Positions 46,021 through 57,204 of a stretch of 64,000 nucleotides of DNA are shown here, piece after piece. Position numbers and translations under genes: made by a program. Numbering within the stretch: the first letter of the stretch is position 1; every line of letters begins with the position of its first letter. Origin of the DNA: Pelobates cultripes (taxonomy: Eukaryota > Chordata > Amphibia > Anura > Pelobatidae); the NCBI GenBank assembly GCA_933207985.1, contig OW240921.1, positions 1,578,618 through 1,642,617 on the forward strand, read 5' to 3'. Below the pieces are notes generated by a model. The model saw only the letters and a list, made by a program, of their open reading frames with translations. It did no database searches and was not told the origin of the DNA.

Positions 46021-47400
46021 GTTGCATGTTAACGTGCTGTAGCCCTACCACGAGTGGACCGAAGATGTGGCTGCCATATGCGCCCCAGCCTCGGAAGGTT
46101 ACGAAAACCTTTCCCTGCCCGACCTCCTGGAGGATGGAGCTCAGGCAGGGTCCATAAAGGAGGGCCATTTATGAGACCGGCTAACCCCAGAGGAACGCAG
46201 CCAGGCGCAGCAGATGCTGGTGGCCAAGCGGGAGATGTTCTCCAATCTCCCTGGGGCGACCACTCTGGCCACCCACAGGGTGGAAACCCCAGACCAGCAG
46301 CCCATGCAGCAAAGCCCGTACCGAATCCCAGAGACATAAGAAGGGAAATCCAGCAGATGGATTCCACGTAGGTGTCATCGAACCGTCCAAGAGCCCTTGG
46401 GCCTCCCCGGTAGTGCTGGTCCCCAAGCGAGACTGGACCACCCTGCTCAATGACAAGACGGTCTCCATTGCATTGGCGACCTGCTTAACAAAATGGCCCA
46501 GGGCAGATACCTCACCACCATATAACTATGCAAATACCCCTCGCAGCAGAGGTTATCCCCAAGTCGGCCTGTACCAGTTTCGGGTAATGCATTCGGGATG
46601 AAGAACGCCCCAGCCACCTTCCTGAGGATGGTGGATCGGCTGCTAGAGGGCCTCCGCCTATCTGGATGATATTGCCATATTTAGCGATACCTGAGAGGAA
46701 TATCTAGCCCACGTTGGAGCTGTGCTGGATAAAATCAGGGTTGACTCTGAAACCAAGCAAGTGTCACCTCGGGATGGCCGAGGTGCAGTACCTGGGGCAC
46801 CGGGTGGGGTGTGGGGCACTGAAACTGGAACCGGCCAAGGTAGAGGCAGTAGCTAGTTAGCCCTGTCCCTGAACCAAAACCCAGGTGCTGACCTTCTTGG
46901 GAACGGCCGGATATTACAGAACGTTTGTCCCCAGCTACAGCGCCGTAGCTAAACCGCACACTGACCTAACCCACAAAAACCTACCCCGATTGGTAGCCTG
47001 GATCCCAGAGTGTGAGCAGGCCTTTCAAGCCCTCAAGGGTGCCCTAATCCCAGGAATCGTTCTCTCATCCACACAGGTGCCTCTATGTTCGAATTGGGAG
47101 CCATACAGAGCCAGGTCAGGGATGATGGCGGAGAACACCCTGTAGCTTAACTCAGCAAGAAGCTATTAACCTGGGAGGTGAGCTATGCCACCATGGAAAA
47201 GGAATGTCTGGCAGTGGTGTGGGCCCCTCAAAAAGCTACATCTTATTTGTGTCGACAACAATTTACCCTGCTCACGGATCACAACCCGTTGGTATAGCTG
47301 AACCGGGTCTCTGGGAACAATGCCAGGCTGTTACGGTGTAGCCTGGCCTCACAACCGTATGACTTTACCATCCACTACAGACCAGGAAAACGCAGAGATT
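46021..47400 (+). pseudogene. Gypsy-type reverse transcriptase and RNase H remnants
   Basis: After a linker, the RT begins with an LTPEER...ML block near 46185, then MQQSPYRIPE, GVIEPSKSPWASPVVLVPKR, a deletion over the central palm, GLYQFRVMHSGMKNAPATF, and a preserved YLDD catalytic motif at 46659-46670 followed by a stop. TFLGTAGYYRTFVPSYSA leads into RNase H (ASMFELGAI, EKECLAVVW, LLTDHNPLV); the first RNase H Asp reads Gly (GGT, about 47070). Stops and frameshifts are frequent. RT lies downstream of integrase on the same strand. Confidence 0.75.
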
Positions 47401-47823
47401 AGAGCTCCGTTAGGAGCAGGTAGGGCTATCCCCGACACAGGGACCTGAGACAGTGTGTGTATACCGATTCAGGATACAAATGCATCCCCCTGTTGGCATT
47501 CGATTATACGAACCGGCGGCCACCCAGAGGAAGCACATGCCACTTCTTTCCCTTGCGGTTTGCAGTTTTCAATGTTCTAAATAGACATTCTAAATGAGGT
47601 GTCGGGTGGTCCCCATTAGAGAGTCAAACAGAACCTGTTTGTATGAGCTCTCCCGAGCGGGGAGCAGGTAAAACACACAAATACAACACAATTACAAATA
47701 GATACAGGGGGAAACCCAGAGTACAAGGGAAAATCGTGAGAATAAACATTGGGAACACAAAATACAAGGCAAAACGTGTGAATATTCCGTGAGCATGGCA
47801 CTTAGTGGCGGTGGCTCGCTACA
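47401..47823. mobile_element. Gypsy 3' end with LTR-like sequence
   Basis: Contains TTCGATTATACGAACCGGCGGCCACCC and an end GGCTCGCTACA at 47823, both of LTR type, but the usual hairpins are missing. Orientation is unclear. Nothing else was recognised up to the exon at 47981. Confidence 0.45.
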
Positions 47824-47980
47824 GGAGTGCTTTCAGTATACTCTAATAACGAGGAATTTATTTCTGTTCACGTTTACCACGACATTGACACCTATGTGAT
47901 TTATACAGATTTTTGTGACATTTAACACAGTGAATTCACAGTTCACTCACCTGAGTTCACATGCTGCTCCTTTGTTTTAG

Positions 47981-48111
47981 TACCAGTCCTTTATAAATTC
48001 GGACCTGCTGTTAAAGACCACATGACCCCTGTTGAAGATGATGGCACAAGTGGCAAAATTCACATGAGACATTCCTTCAAATACTTTGGCGAAATTCACA
48101 GAGACCTCTTT
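47981..48111 (+). CDS. NIDO gene, coding exon 4 (start of the NIDO domain)
   Basis: The exon lies between CCTTTGTTTTAG and CTCTTT|GTAAGT (phase 1 to 0) and encodes residues 40-83. It carries the opening of the NIDO domain: VPVLYKFGP, then TPVEDDGTSGKIHM and FKYFGEIHRDLF. NIDO domains occur in nidogen, alpha-tectorin, SNED1 and mucin-like extracellular proteins. The wording is closest to the alpha-tectorin type (hydrophobic-FG...DDG.S..I). No damaging change is seen. Confidence 0.9.
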
Positions 48112-48404
48112 GTAAGTATGGTGTGTTCTAGTACAGAAATGCAATATAATAAATGGGCATGTCACCTGGGTTATGATGGAACAATATCCTCTGCTGCTGG
48201 TTCTATCACAGATGTGCCCAACAGCTAGTTTTAGCGAGCTGTCTGTCAGCCACCTCAGTTTGCTGCTTTGAAATAGCATTCTGACGGTTGCATTACAACA
48301 AAAACAAAGCTGGACTATGTCCATTGTTCATATCGAAGAATTTACAAAAAGTATTGACTGTTTACCTCTTAGTAAATCTATACCCTTCACCATTGTGTCT
48401 CCAG

Positions 48405-48683
48405 GTCAATAACAATGGAGCCATTTCTTTTGATGACGAAGTCACCAAGTACACCCCAGATCCTTTTCCCATCGACGATATCTGTATCATCACGCCATAC
48501 TGGGCAGATTCGGACAATGAAATAGAAGGAAAAGTCTTTTACTCAGAGCGCACAGATCCTGAAACTTTGGAGAGGATAGAAAAAGATATGGCTCATTACT
48601 TTCCTAATTTTTACTTCAAACCAGTTTGGAGCTTTGTTGCAACTTGGTACAAAATGGCTTACTATGGATCAGAATCTGATAAG
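48405..48683 (+). CDS. NIDO gene, coding exon 5 (core of the NIDO domain)
   Basis: The exon is 93 codons between GTGTCTCCAG and GATAAG|GTACGA, phase 0 on both sides. It encodes VNNNGAISF, a YTPDPFPIDD block, ITPYWADSDN, KVFYSERTDPETL, and FKPVWSFVATWYKMAYYGS. These match the conserved strand order of the alpha-tectorin NIDO domain (VNNNG, PFWAD, VYYRE, W.F..TW). It is under clear coding constraint: no stop, correct splice sites and matching phase. The small intron before it (48112-48404) is plain. The intron after it is about 12.4 kb. Confidence 0.93.
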
Positions 48684-49424
48684 GTACGAAATAATGCAAT
48701 ATTTGATGTTTTGAAAGGTTTACATCAAAATACTGAATGCTTTAGTCTTTAATGAATGTAGTCCTACAATTAAAACACGGAAAACAAACACTAGCGCAAT
48801 ATTGTCTGAATACAAAAATGAAAGTAAATAGAAATAAGTATTTTCACGCACGCCAGTGTATGTTGGCTCAAACTATAAGCGTTGTGGGATTATTCAGGAT
48901 CCACTCCCTCTTCTGTATGTTGTGGTAGTAAACGATCATTGGTAGTAGTCACCACTCCAGTGATTTTTCAAAGTGTTTTATTTGCCAAACTCTGCGTAGA
49001 GTAAAAACAATAAATAGGAGAATAAAAAAGTCTTTACAGTTTGTGTGTTATTGTGCTAGTGCTTGTTTTCCTTGTTTTATTTGTAGGACTACATTCCTTA
49101 AATACTCAAGCATTCAGAACTATATGTAAGAAACTGCGCCCTGTTTATATTTGTTGGCGTGGGTTAAGGGGACCCCACTTAGGTGTTGGAGTATCAGATA
49201 TCGTTTATTGGACCCACTGGGACTTTGTATTTTTACTGTTTTACATCAAAATACTGTCTGGAAAGACATACAAATACACTCTGCCTGTTCTGGATCGAGT
49301 GGGCAGACACACTGCCACATAGTAATGTTACCACATTAGGAGCACTCACTACAACAAACAAAATCAATTGGGTGATATTTCAGAAGGAGCAGAAACAGCA
49401 TGAAAGCTGATAGGGGACAAAATG
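48684..49424. other. Intron start without recognised feature
   Basis: AT-rich single-copy sequence between the exon and the 21-bp array. A 93-codon frame near 49041 has no motif or splice support. Confidence 0.55.
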
Positions 49425-51270
49425 TGAGATGAGTGGGGTAAGGTGTGACATGATTAGGACACAGTGTGACATGATTAGGACACAGTGTGACACGATTGGG
49501 ACAAGGTGTGACACAATTGGGACAAGGTGTGACATGAGTGGGATAAGGTGTGACATGAGTGGCGTAAGGTGTGACGTGATTAGTACAAAGTGTGACATGA
49601 TTATGACAAAGTGTGACATGATTGGGACAAGGTGTGACATGAGTGGGACAAGGTGTGACATGAGTGGGATAAAGTGTGACATGAGTAGGGTAAGGTGTGA
49701 CATGATTATGACAAAGTGTGACACGATTGGGACAAGGTGTGACACAATTGGGACAAGGTGTGACATGAGTGGGACAAGGTGTGACATGAGTGGGATAAGG
49801 TGTGACATGAGTGGTGTAAGGTGTGACATGAGTAGGGTAAGGTGTGACATGATTAGTACAAAGTGTGACATGATTATGACAAAGTGTGACACGATTGGGA
49901 CAAGGTGTGACACGATTGGGACAAGGTGTGACATGAGTGGGACAAGGTGTGACATGAGTGGGATAAGGTGTGACATGAGTGGTGTAAGGTGTGACATGAG
50001 TAGGGTAAGGTGTGACATGATTAGTACAAAGTGTGACATGATTATGACAAAGTGTGACACGATTGGGACAAGGTGTGACACGATTGGGACAAGGTGTGAC
50101 ATGAGTGGGACAAGGTGTGACATGAGTGGGATAAGGTGTGACATGAGTGGCGTAAGGTGTGACATGAGTAGGGTAAGGTGTGACATGAGTAGGGTAAGGT
50201 GTGACATGATTAGGACACAGTGTGACACGATTGGGACAAGGTGTGACATGAGTGGGACAAGGTGTGACATGAGTGGGGTAAGGTGTGACATGATTAGGAC
50301 AAGGTGTGACATGACTAGGACAAGGTGTGACATGAGTGGGACAAGGTGTGACATGAGTGGAATAAGGTGTGACATGAATCATGAGTGGGATAAGGTATGA
50401 CATGAGTCATGAGTAGGATAAGGTGTGACATAAGTCATGAGTGGGATAAGGTGTGACATGAGTAGAACACGGTGTGACATGAGTAAGACACGGTCTGACA
50501 TGAGTAGGATAAGGTGTGGCATTAGTCATGAGTGGGATAGGGTGTGACATGAGTGGTGTAAGGTGTGACATGAGTAGGGTAAGGTGTGACATGAGTAGGG
50601 TAAGGTGTGACATGATTAGGACACAGTGTGACACGATTGGGACAAGGTGTGACATGAGTGGGATAAGGTGTGACATGATTAGGACAAGGTGTGACATGAC
50701 TAGGACAAGGTGTGACATGAGTGGGACAAGGTGTGACATTAGTGGAATAAGGTGTGACATGAATCATGAGTAGGATAAGGTATGACATGAGTGATGAGTA
50801 GGATAAGGTGTGACATAAGTCATGAGTGGGATAAGGTGTGACATGAGTAGAACACGGTGTGACATGAGTAAGACACGGTCTGACATGAGTAGGATAAGGT
50901 GTGACATTAGTCATGAGTGGGATAAGGTGTGACATGAGTCATGAGTGGGATAAGGTGAGACATGAGTAAGACAAGGTCTGACATGAGTAGGGTAAGGTGT
51001 GGCATGAGTAGGATAAGGTGTGACATGAGTCATGAGTAGGATAAGGTGTGACATGAGTCATGAGTAGGATAAGGTGTGACATGAGTCATGAGTGGGATAA
51101 GGTCTGACATGAGTAGAATAAGGTGTGACATGAGTTGGACAAGGTGTGACATGAGTCATGAGTGGGATAAGGTGTGACATGAGTAGAATAAGGTGTGACA
51201 TGAGTAGGACAAGTTGTGACATGAGTATGATAAGGTATGACATGAGTAGAACAAGGTGTTACATGAGTAG

Positions 51271-53801
51271 AAAAAAAGGGGGATGATCTGCTGAACCAAT
51301 CACAAATAAAACAACATAGCGTATAACTGTGTATAACGGCAAATTGTAAAAGTTGCGTTCACAAATGTCCACTCACACTTTTGCTGAAGTTTGCAAGCCT
51401 TGAATATTTTCCTTTTCAAAATAGGAATTCCAAATCCTCTGTCTGAGTTAAAATCTCCATAGATGTGTTGGCATATATGTGCTCAGGAAAGAAGTATATA
51501 TATAAAAAAATATAAGATGCACATTCAGAGTGAAGTACAAAAAAAGTATTTAATAACTTACATCAAGATATAAAATCATCAGTGTAGTCCCTCTATGTCA
51601 CCACCAGGGGTCCTACGCGTTTCATCCAACCAAATAGGACTTCCTCAGGGACTTGTATGGTGTGTGATCAACAGGTACAAAAAAACAACAAACAATAACA
51701 TTTCCCTCCCTCCTCAGTTCTTATATATCCCTCAGTGTCCACATAATGAGTAATCTTCTGCAGGTGTCTCTTCTCTGTTATCCCGGCTGATTTCCCGATC
51801 TCCTCACATGCGCCGAGTGTTATGACGTCATCACATCCGGCGTCCGATGGCGCGTGCGTTCCAGCATGCGTTCCTTTGCCGAAACCCGGAATTTAGCCGA
51901 GAGTTTCTATCTTGCTGCTCCCTGCTCGATCTCAGCCAGGCATATATTTATAGTTTAGTGGAAACAGGGAGCAAGAGGAAGGGGTAGTAAATATTTCACT
52001 CTGCATCAAAAAAGTTAAATACTTGAAAATAATCAATTATCATTGTTCTTATTACCTATATTGTTAAAATGCATACATATAGATAAAAATAAAAATAAAA
52101 ATAAATACAAAAAATATATAAAAATTATATATAAAAAATACAATTTTCTTTCAAGAGCACAAACATTCATAAAGTAAACAAAATGTGCAATACCCAAATG
52201 TATATTGCATTCTTCCCATTGCTTTTTATTACGAAATAGAGACCATGTAAGTGGTTTTTACAGAAACCATGTCAGAAGAAATACTTTCTCCACTCTATAT
52301 AATTATAATGTTATAAGTCTATATTAGAAAATTATATTATATATTTATTTAATTTTCATATAAGGGAAAGGGGGGCGGTTTTGACAACCTGCCTCCACAA
52401 TTTCTTCAAACTTCAAGGAATGCCATTTATAAATTTAAAAAATGTGAACAATTTGCCTATTATAAATTCCATTCTTTAAATATTTTAAACCCCCAAAATT
52501 TCATTAATTTGAGTCTATCAAATTCGAAATGTATATTATTTTTTTATTTTTTATGGATAGAGATAGTAGCCCGGATCTACATAAGAGATCCTGTTATAAT
52601 CTTATTAGCCATAGAAAAAATGCAATATTTACAATATCTACAACAGAAGTATAGAAAAGAAGATACACAAAAAAGTTTTTTCAATCTTCAAAAAAGCTCC
52701 ACAAATCTATATCTAAATTTAACCCATAAGGCTGCAAGGTTTTTAATTTATTAATCCAAAAAGTCTCTCTCTGTGAGAGTCTCTTGGCAAGATTGCCCCC
52801 TCTCCAATAGGGTTCAACATGTTCAATGCCCATGAAGAAAAAAGCTGACCAGTTGAACTTGCTGCAATTATTGCAATGAATTGGAACAATATGTTTAGTT
52901 AAATTTTTTCGGATGTCATTCTGATGTTCTAATATTCTTTCTTTTAATTTCCTGCAAGTTCTTCCTACATATTGTTTCCCGCATGGGCATTGTAACGTAC
53001 ACTACATTTTTAGTGTTACAATTTATGTTGGATTTCATTTTAAATTTTTCTTTTGTAATTGTACTGTTGAATTCCTTTTTCTTTATGAATCTTTGATTCT
53101 TACAAGCCTTACATGAGTTACACGGATTGAAACTCTTTATATTTGTTTCATTCTTTCTTCGCTGAACCTTTAACGCATAACTTGGGGCCAGTACATTCTT
53201 TAGATTTTTTGTTTTTCTAAAAATAATTGGTGCCTTTTCTGGTAGTGCTTTTCCCAGTATTGGATCTTTGCGTAAAATATCCCAATGTCTATTTAGAATC
53301 TTTCTTAATCCAATGGTTAATGTTATATTGTGTGACAAATGAATATTGATAATTATTTTTAATGGCCTTTTTTTGGTTTAGATGTCATTAACTTCTTCCT
53401 ATCTCGCCTTCCAATTTCTCCAATTTCTTTTTCCAATGATATTGGTTCATATTTTTTCGTTATAAATTTGTTTTTTAGATGTTTGGCCTGTTCCTGGTAA
53501 TCTAGATCTTAGAACAGTTTCACCTTACTCTCATAAATTGCCCTTTTGGAATAGACTTCAACCATTTTTCCTGATGGCAGCTTTTCCTATGTATATAGCT
53601 GTTTCCTTCTGTTTTTTTGAAATAGCATTTAGACTGAATGGCTTGATCTTCAACAAAAAAACATATATCTAAAAAATTAATTGTTTTAACCTCTATCTCA
53701 TAAGTGAATTTTAGTCCATAATCATTTAGACTTATATAATTAAGAAAAATTTGTAGTTCTTCTCGTGAGCCCTGCCAGATCATTATTACATCATCGATAA
53801 A
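51271..53801 (-). pseudogene. Penelope-like element, 5'-truncated, inside the 21-bp array
   Basis: On the minus strand the copy opens exactly at the RT catalytic motif (FIDDVIMIWQG, about 53785). It continues with FLNYISLNDYGLKF, an SIPKGQFMRVR block, a frameshifted connection, then HWDILRKDP and FNPCNSCKACKN, and a GIY-YIG endonuclease (VVYV ... CGKQYVGRTCRKLKER) ending in YWRGGNLAKRLSQRETFWI. A single-base shift near 52995 breaks the endonuclease. The 1.2-kb AT-rich tail holds a hammerhead-like motif. ACATGAGTAG at 51261-51270 and 53802-53811 may be the target duplicate, though it is also array sequence. Confidence 0.8.
51610..51652 (-). ncRNA. Hammerhead-like ribozyme motif, Penelope copy 2
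   Basis: On the minus strand: GUCC-CUGAGGA-A-GUCC(9 nt)GGAU-GAAA-CGCG-U-A-GGAC. Stem I is GUCC/GGAC where copy 1 has GCAC/GUGC. Stem II differs in loop and pairs; stem III and the core are the same, including the extra A. An A stands at the cleavage position, which the rule (any base but G) allows. Confidence 0.6.
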
Positions 53802-54567
53802 ACATGAGTAGGACAAGGTGTGACATGAGTAGGACAAGGTATGACATGAGTAGGATAAGGTATGACATGAGTAGGACAAGGTGTGACATGAGTAGGACAA
53901 GGTGTGACATGAGTCATGAGTGGGATAAGGTATCACATGAGGCATGAGTAGGATAAGGTATGACATGAGTAGGATAAGGTATGACATGAGTAGGACAAGG
54001 TGTGACATGAGTAGGATAAGGTATGACATGAGTAGGACAAGGTGTGACATGAGTAGGACAAGGTATGACATGAGTAGGACAAGGTGTGACATGAGTAGGA
54101 TAAGGTATGACATGAGTAGGATAAGGTATGACATGAGTAGGACAAGTTGTGACATGAGTAGGACAAGGTGTCACATGAGTAGGACAAGGTGTCACATGAG
54201 TAGGATAAGGTATGACATGAGTAGGACAAGGTGTGACATGAGTAGGACAAGGTGTGACATGAGTCATGAGTGGGATAAGGTGTCACATGAGGCATGAGTA
54301 GGATAAGGTATGACATGAGTAGGACAAGGTATGACATGAGTAGGACAAAGTGTGACATGAGTAGGATAAGGTATGACATGAGTAGGATAAGGTATGACAT
54401 GAGTAGGACAATTTGTGACATGAGTAGGACAAGGTGTCACATGAGTAGGACAAGGTGTGACATGAGTAGGATAAGGTATGACATGAGTAGGACAAGGTGT
54501 GACATGAGTAGGACAAGGTGTGACATGAGTCATGAGTGGGATAAGGTGTCACATGAGGCATGAGTAG

Positions 54568-55846
54568 TGTGACGAGACCAATCTCGCCACGGTACATTGG
54601 AGGAGCAGGGTTGCTTGCCTGCGCCCTTGTGACTATGGACCGGCAGTTAAACAGTCTATTTTACTGTGCAGAAAGGCTCATTCATGCCCTTCTGCACAGC
54701 CGTTTGGTAGATTCTATCTACTTAACAAACAGCCATCTATTAGCCTCCCCAGAGCCGTGGGGTGCCGACAGGCGCTGTTAATTTGCCGCCCAGAAGCTGG
54801 CGTGCGCCGCCAATCTACCCCCCAGAAGCCGCAGTTAACTGCGGCTTAACAAGCCTGTGCCGTCAATTGACCACCCAGTAGCTGCGGTTAACCGCAGTTT
54901 AATTGACTGTGGCCGCGGTTACACTTAGCAGCCACTAGGTGGCGGTGTTATGGAGCTCCCCGCACGGCCAGCGGTGCTCAGCCCGAATTCAGTGCACTAA
55001 AAGCGGATACTTTTACGTGCAGGCACCGCTGAGCCTCCAGCCTTCCCTGCTTCTATTCGTGGCTATTTAACCGAACACCTGATCATTCGGGACTTTGTTT
55101 TATGTGAATACTTTAACCCAGATAGCACAGCCATGGAGCCTATTCGTGTAATTAAAGACTTTGGCTCCATGGCAATTTAACTGTGTGTATAGGATCTGAG
55201 CGCTATTCTGTACAATTGTGCGCTCAGATCCCAGCTGTCTGGGGATGGGTTACATGTATATATTTTATGTGATAAAGGTAACATTATGTATTTTATTGCA
55301 TTGTAGTGTTTTATTGTAACCACGTGTGTAATGGCGATTTGCCTCTGCCTGGGAGATAATTGGATTACTTCCCAATTATCTCTAGGATAGAGGGGAGGGA
55401 ATTAGGATGCATTGTGGGGATGTTTTACTTCTGTGTGTCTGTCATTGGTGCATGTCTGTCCTCTGTCCCAGTCTCCCATTTGGTCCCCTAGGGGAGTGTC
55501 CACCAGGTGGAAGACCTGCATAAATACTGGGCAGGTAGCCCACATTAAACCAGACCACTGCTTGACCGTCAACACGTCTTTGGGGGGATTTACTGTATGC
55601 TGTTAGAGACAGATTGCTAGGAGTGTAAGCCGCTTGGGTGCTTTTCCTGTTCGTCTGCTAGCAGCTATTCGTGAGGTTCCAGTTCGGAAGTTTGGAGTGC
55701 TACTTTGTATGCAGTTCGGGAGTTTGGATCATTCCCTTTTATTCAGTTCTGGAGTTTGGTGTTCTGCAGTAGCTGTGCCTGTGTCTCTGGAAGGGAAGAT
55801 CTACTAAACGGCAGTTTAACCCTTTTATGCCCGGGGTGCCGTTACA
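54568..55846 (+). mobile_element. Solo LTR in the 21-bp array, AGTAG target duplication
   Basis: TGTGACGAGACC ... GGGGTGCCGTTACA, 1279 bases, with AGTAG at 54563-54567 and 55847-55851. This is a full-length copy: hairpin GGATCTGAGCGCT ... GCGCTCAGATCC (55195-55231), CTGGGAGATAATTGGATTAC ... AATTATCTC, TATA-like GCATAAATACTGGG, ACATTAAACC, and the tail with GTTCTGCAGTAGCTGTGCCT. The strand assignment uses this promoter/poly(A) order. Confidence 0.94.
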
Positions 55847-56497
55847 AGTAGGATAAGGTGTGACATGAGTCACGAGTGGGATAAGGTGTGACATGAGTAG
55901 GATAAGTTGTGACATGAGTAGGACAAGGTGTGACATGAGTAGGATAAGGTGTGACATGAGTAAGACAAAGTCTGACATGAGTGGGATAAGGTGTGACATG
56001 AGTCATGAGTGGGATAAGGTGTGACATGAGTAAGACAAAATCTGACATGAGTGGGATAAGGTCTGACATGAGTAGGGCAAGGTGTGGCATGAGTGGGATA
56101 AGGTGTGACATGAGTAAGACAAAGTCTGACATGAGTGGGATAAGGTGTGACATGAGTCATGAGTGGGATAAGGTGTGACATGAGTAAGACAAAGTCTGAC
56201 ATGAGTGGGATAAGGTGTGACATGAGTCATGAGTGGGATAAGGTGTGACATGAGTAAGACAAAATCTGACATGAGTGGGATAAGGTCTGACATGAGTAGG
56301 GCAAGGTGTGGCATGAGTGGGATAAGGTGTGACATGAGTAAGACAAAGTCTGACATGAGTGGGATAAGGTGTGACATGAGTCATGAGTGGGATAAGGTGT
56401 GACATGAGTAAGACAAAGTCTGACATGAGTGGCATAAGGTCTGACATGAATAGGGCAAGGTGTGGCATGAGTGGGATAAGGTGTGACAAGGTGTGTT

Positions 56498-57204
56498 TGC
56501 CACATTAATTATCAGTGTATTGATACTTTTTATTAATTAATATTAAATTATGTACATATTTTGCAGAACAGTGACTGGCCCATTTTGTTGCTCTTTTGGT
56601 TCAACTGATTTGGTTCCTAAATCACTTTCGGTGCTGAAATTTTGCTGAGTCAAAACAACATTTAGATGAAATTTGGGCATCCTAAAAAGTTTTCTGTTTT
56701 TGGCGAAAAATGTTTCACCCGAGCTGAATTTTCTCGCCATTATTAAATGCCATAATAACTGGATTACTTACAATTAACCAGGGACTTTCACATTTTAAGC
56801 TAAATGAGAAACTTAAGAGCTGGTTAAAGTACTGAACATGACTAAAATTTGCAATTTTTTACAATTCCTAGTTTGCACTGAATAACCCAGTATATATTAA
56901 AACAAATGTTTCCAACCTTAACATTTAGCAACTCCAATGTTATTATGCTGAATGTTTGTTTCTGTCCCAGTGTTATTTGATTATTATTTATCATAACTCC
57001 GGCTGTCATATGATATATGTTTAAACAGGATGTTATCACTGAATTAAGCACCAGTTGTATCAACAATCAAAAGTAAATATACGGATCAAGACAAAATGAT
57101 ATTCTGTGCCATCACTGTGACATCACTGAGGTTTGGACGAAGCAATGAACATTAAGGGTCATCTCTCCTTACTTGGGGCTCATTTTAATTATGCCAGATT
57201 TAAT
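56498..57204. other. No recognised feature
   Basis: AT-rich sequence between the array and an LTR fragment. A run near 56600-56750 (TTTCGGTGCTGAAATTTTGCTG and TTTGGGCATCC) looks like an old interspersed repeat that I could not place. Confidence 0.45.

Larger units (their letters stand above)
49425..56497. repeat. 21-bp tandem array, split in three by a Penelope-like element and a solo LTR
   Basis: The unit is GACATGAGTGGGACAAGGTGT with variants (GATTAGG, GATTGGG, GAGTAGG, ATAAGG). The three parts are 49425-51270, 53802-54567 and 55847-56497. In the first part an eight-unit block recurs at exactly 168 bases (49711, 49879, 50047). The unit has no stop in several frames on both strands, which creates open frames of over 300 codons (MSGTRCD-type heptads); these are not genes. 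Confidence 0.97.

Noticed and set aside
49336..50760. Overlapping open frames of more than 300 codons on both strands with heptad-like repeats
   Set aside because: The 21-base unit lacks stops in several frames, so length is automatic. There is no start context, splice structure or domain, and copies vary without codon preference.
51610..51652. CUGAGGA...GAAA motif as a proven ribozyme
   Set aside because: It is reported only as hammerhead-like because one extra A breaks the canonical core and no activity can be shown from sequence.
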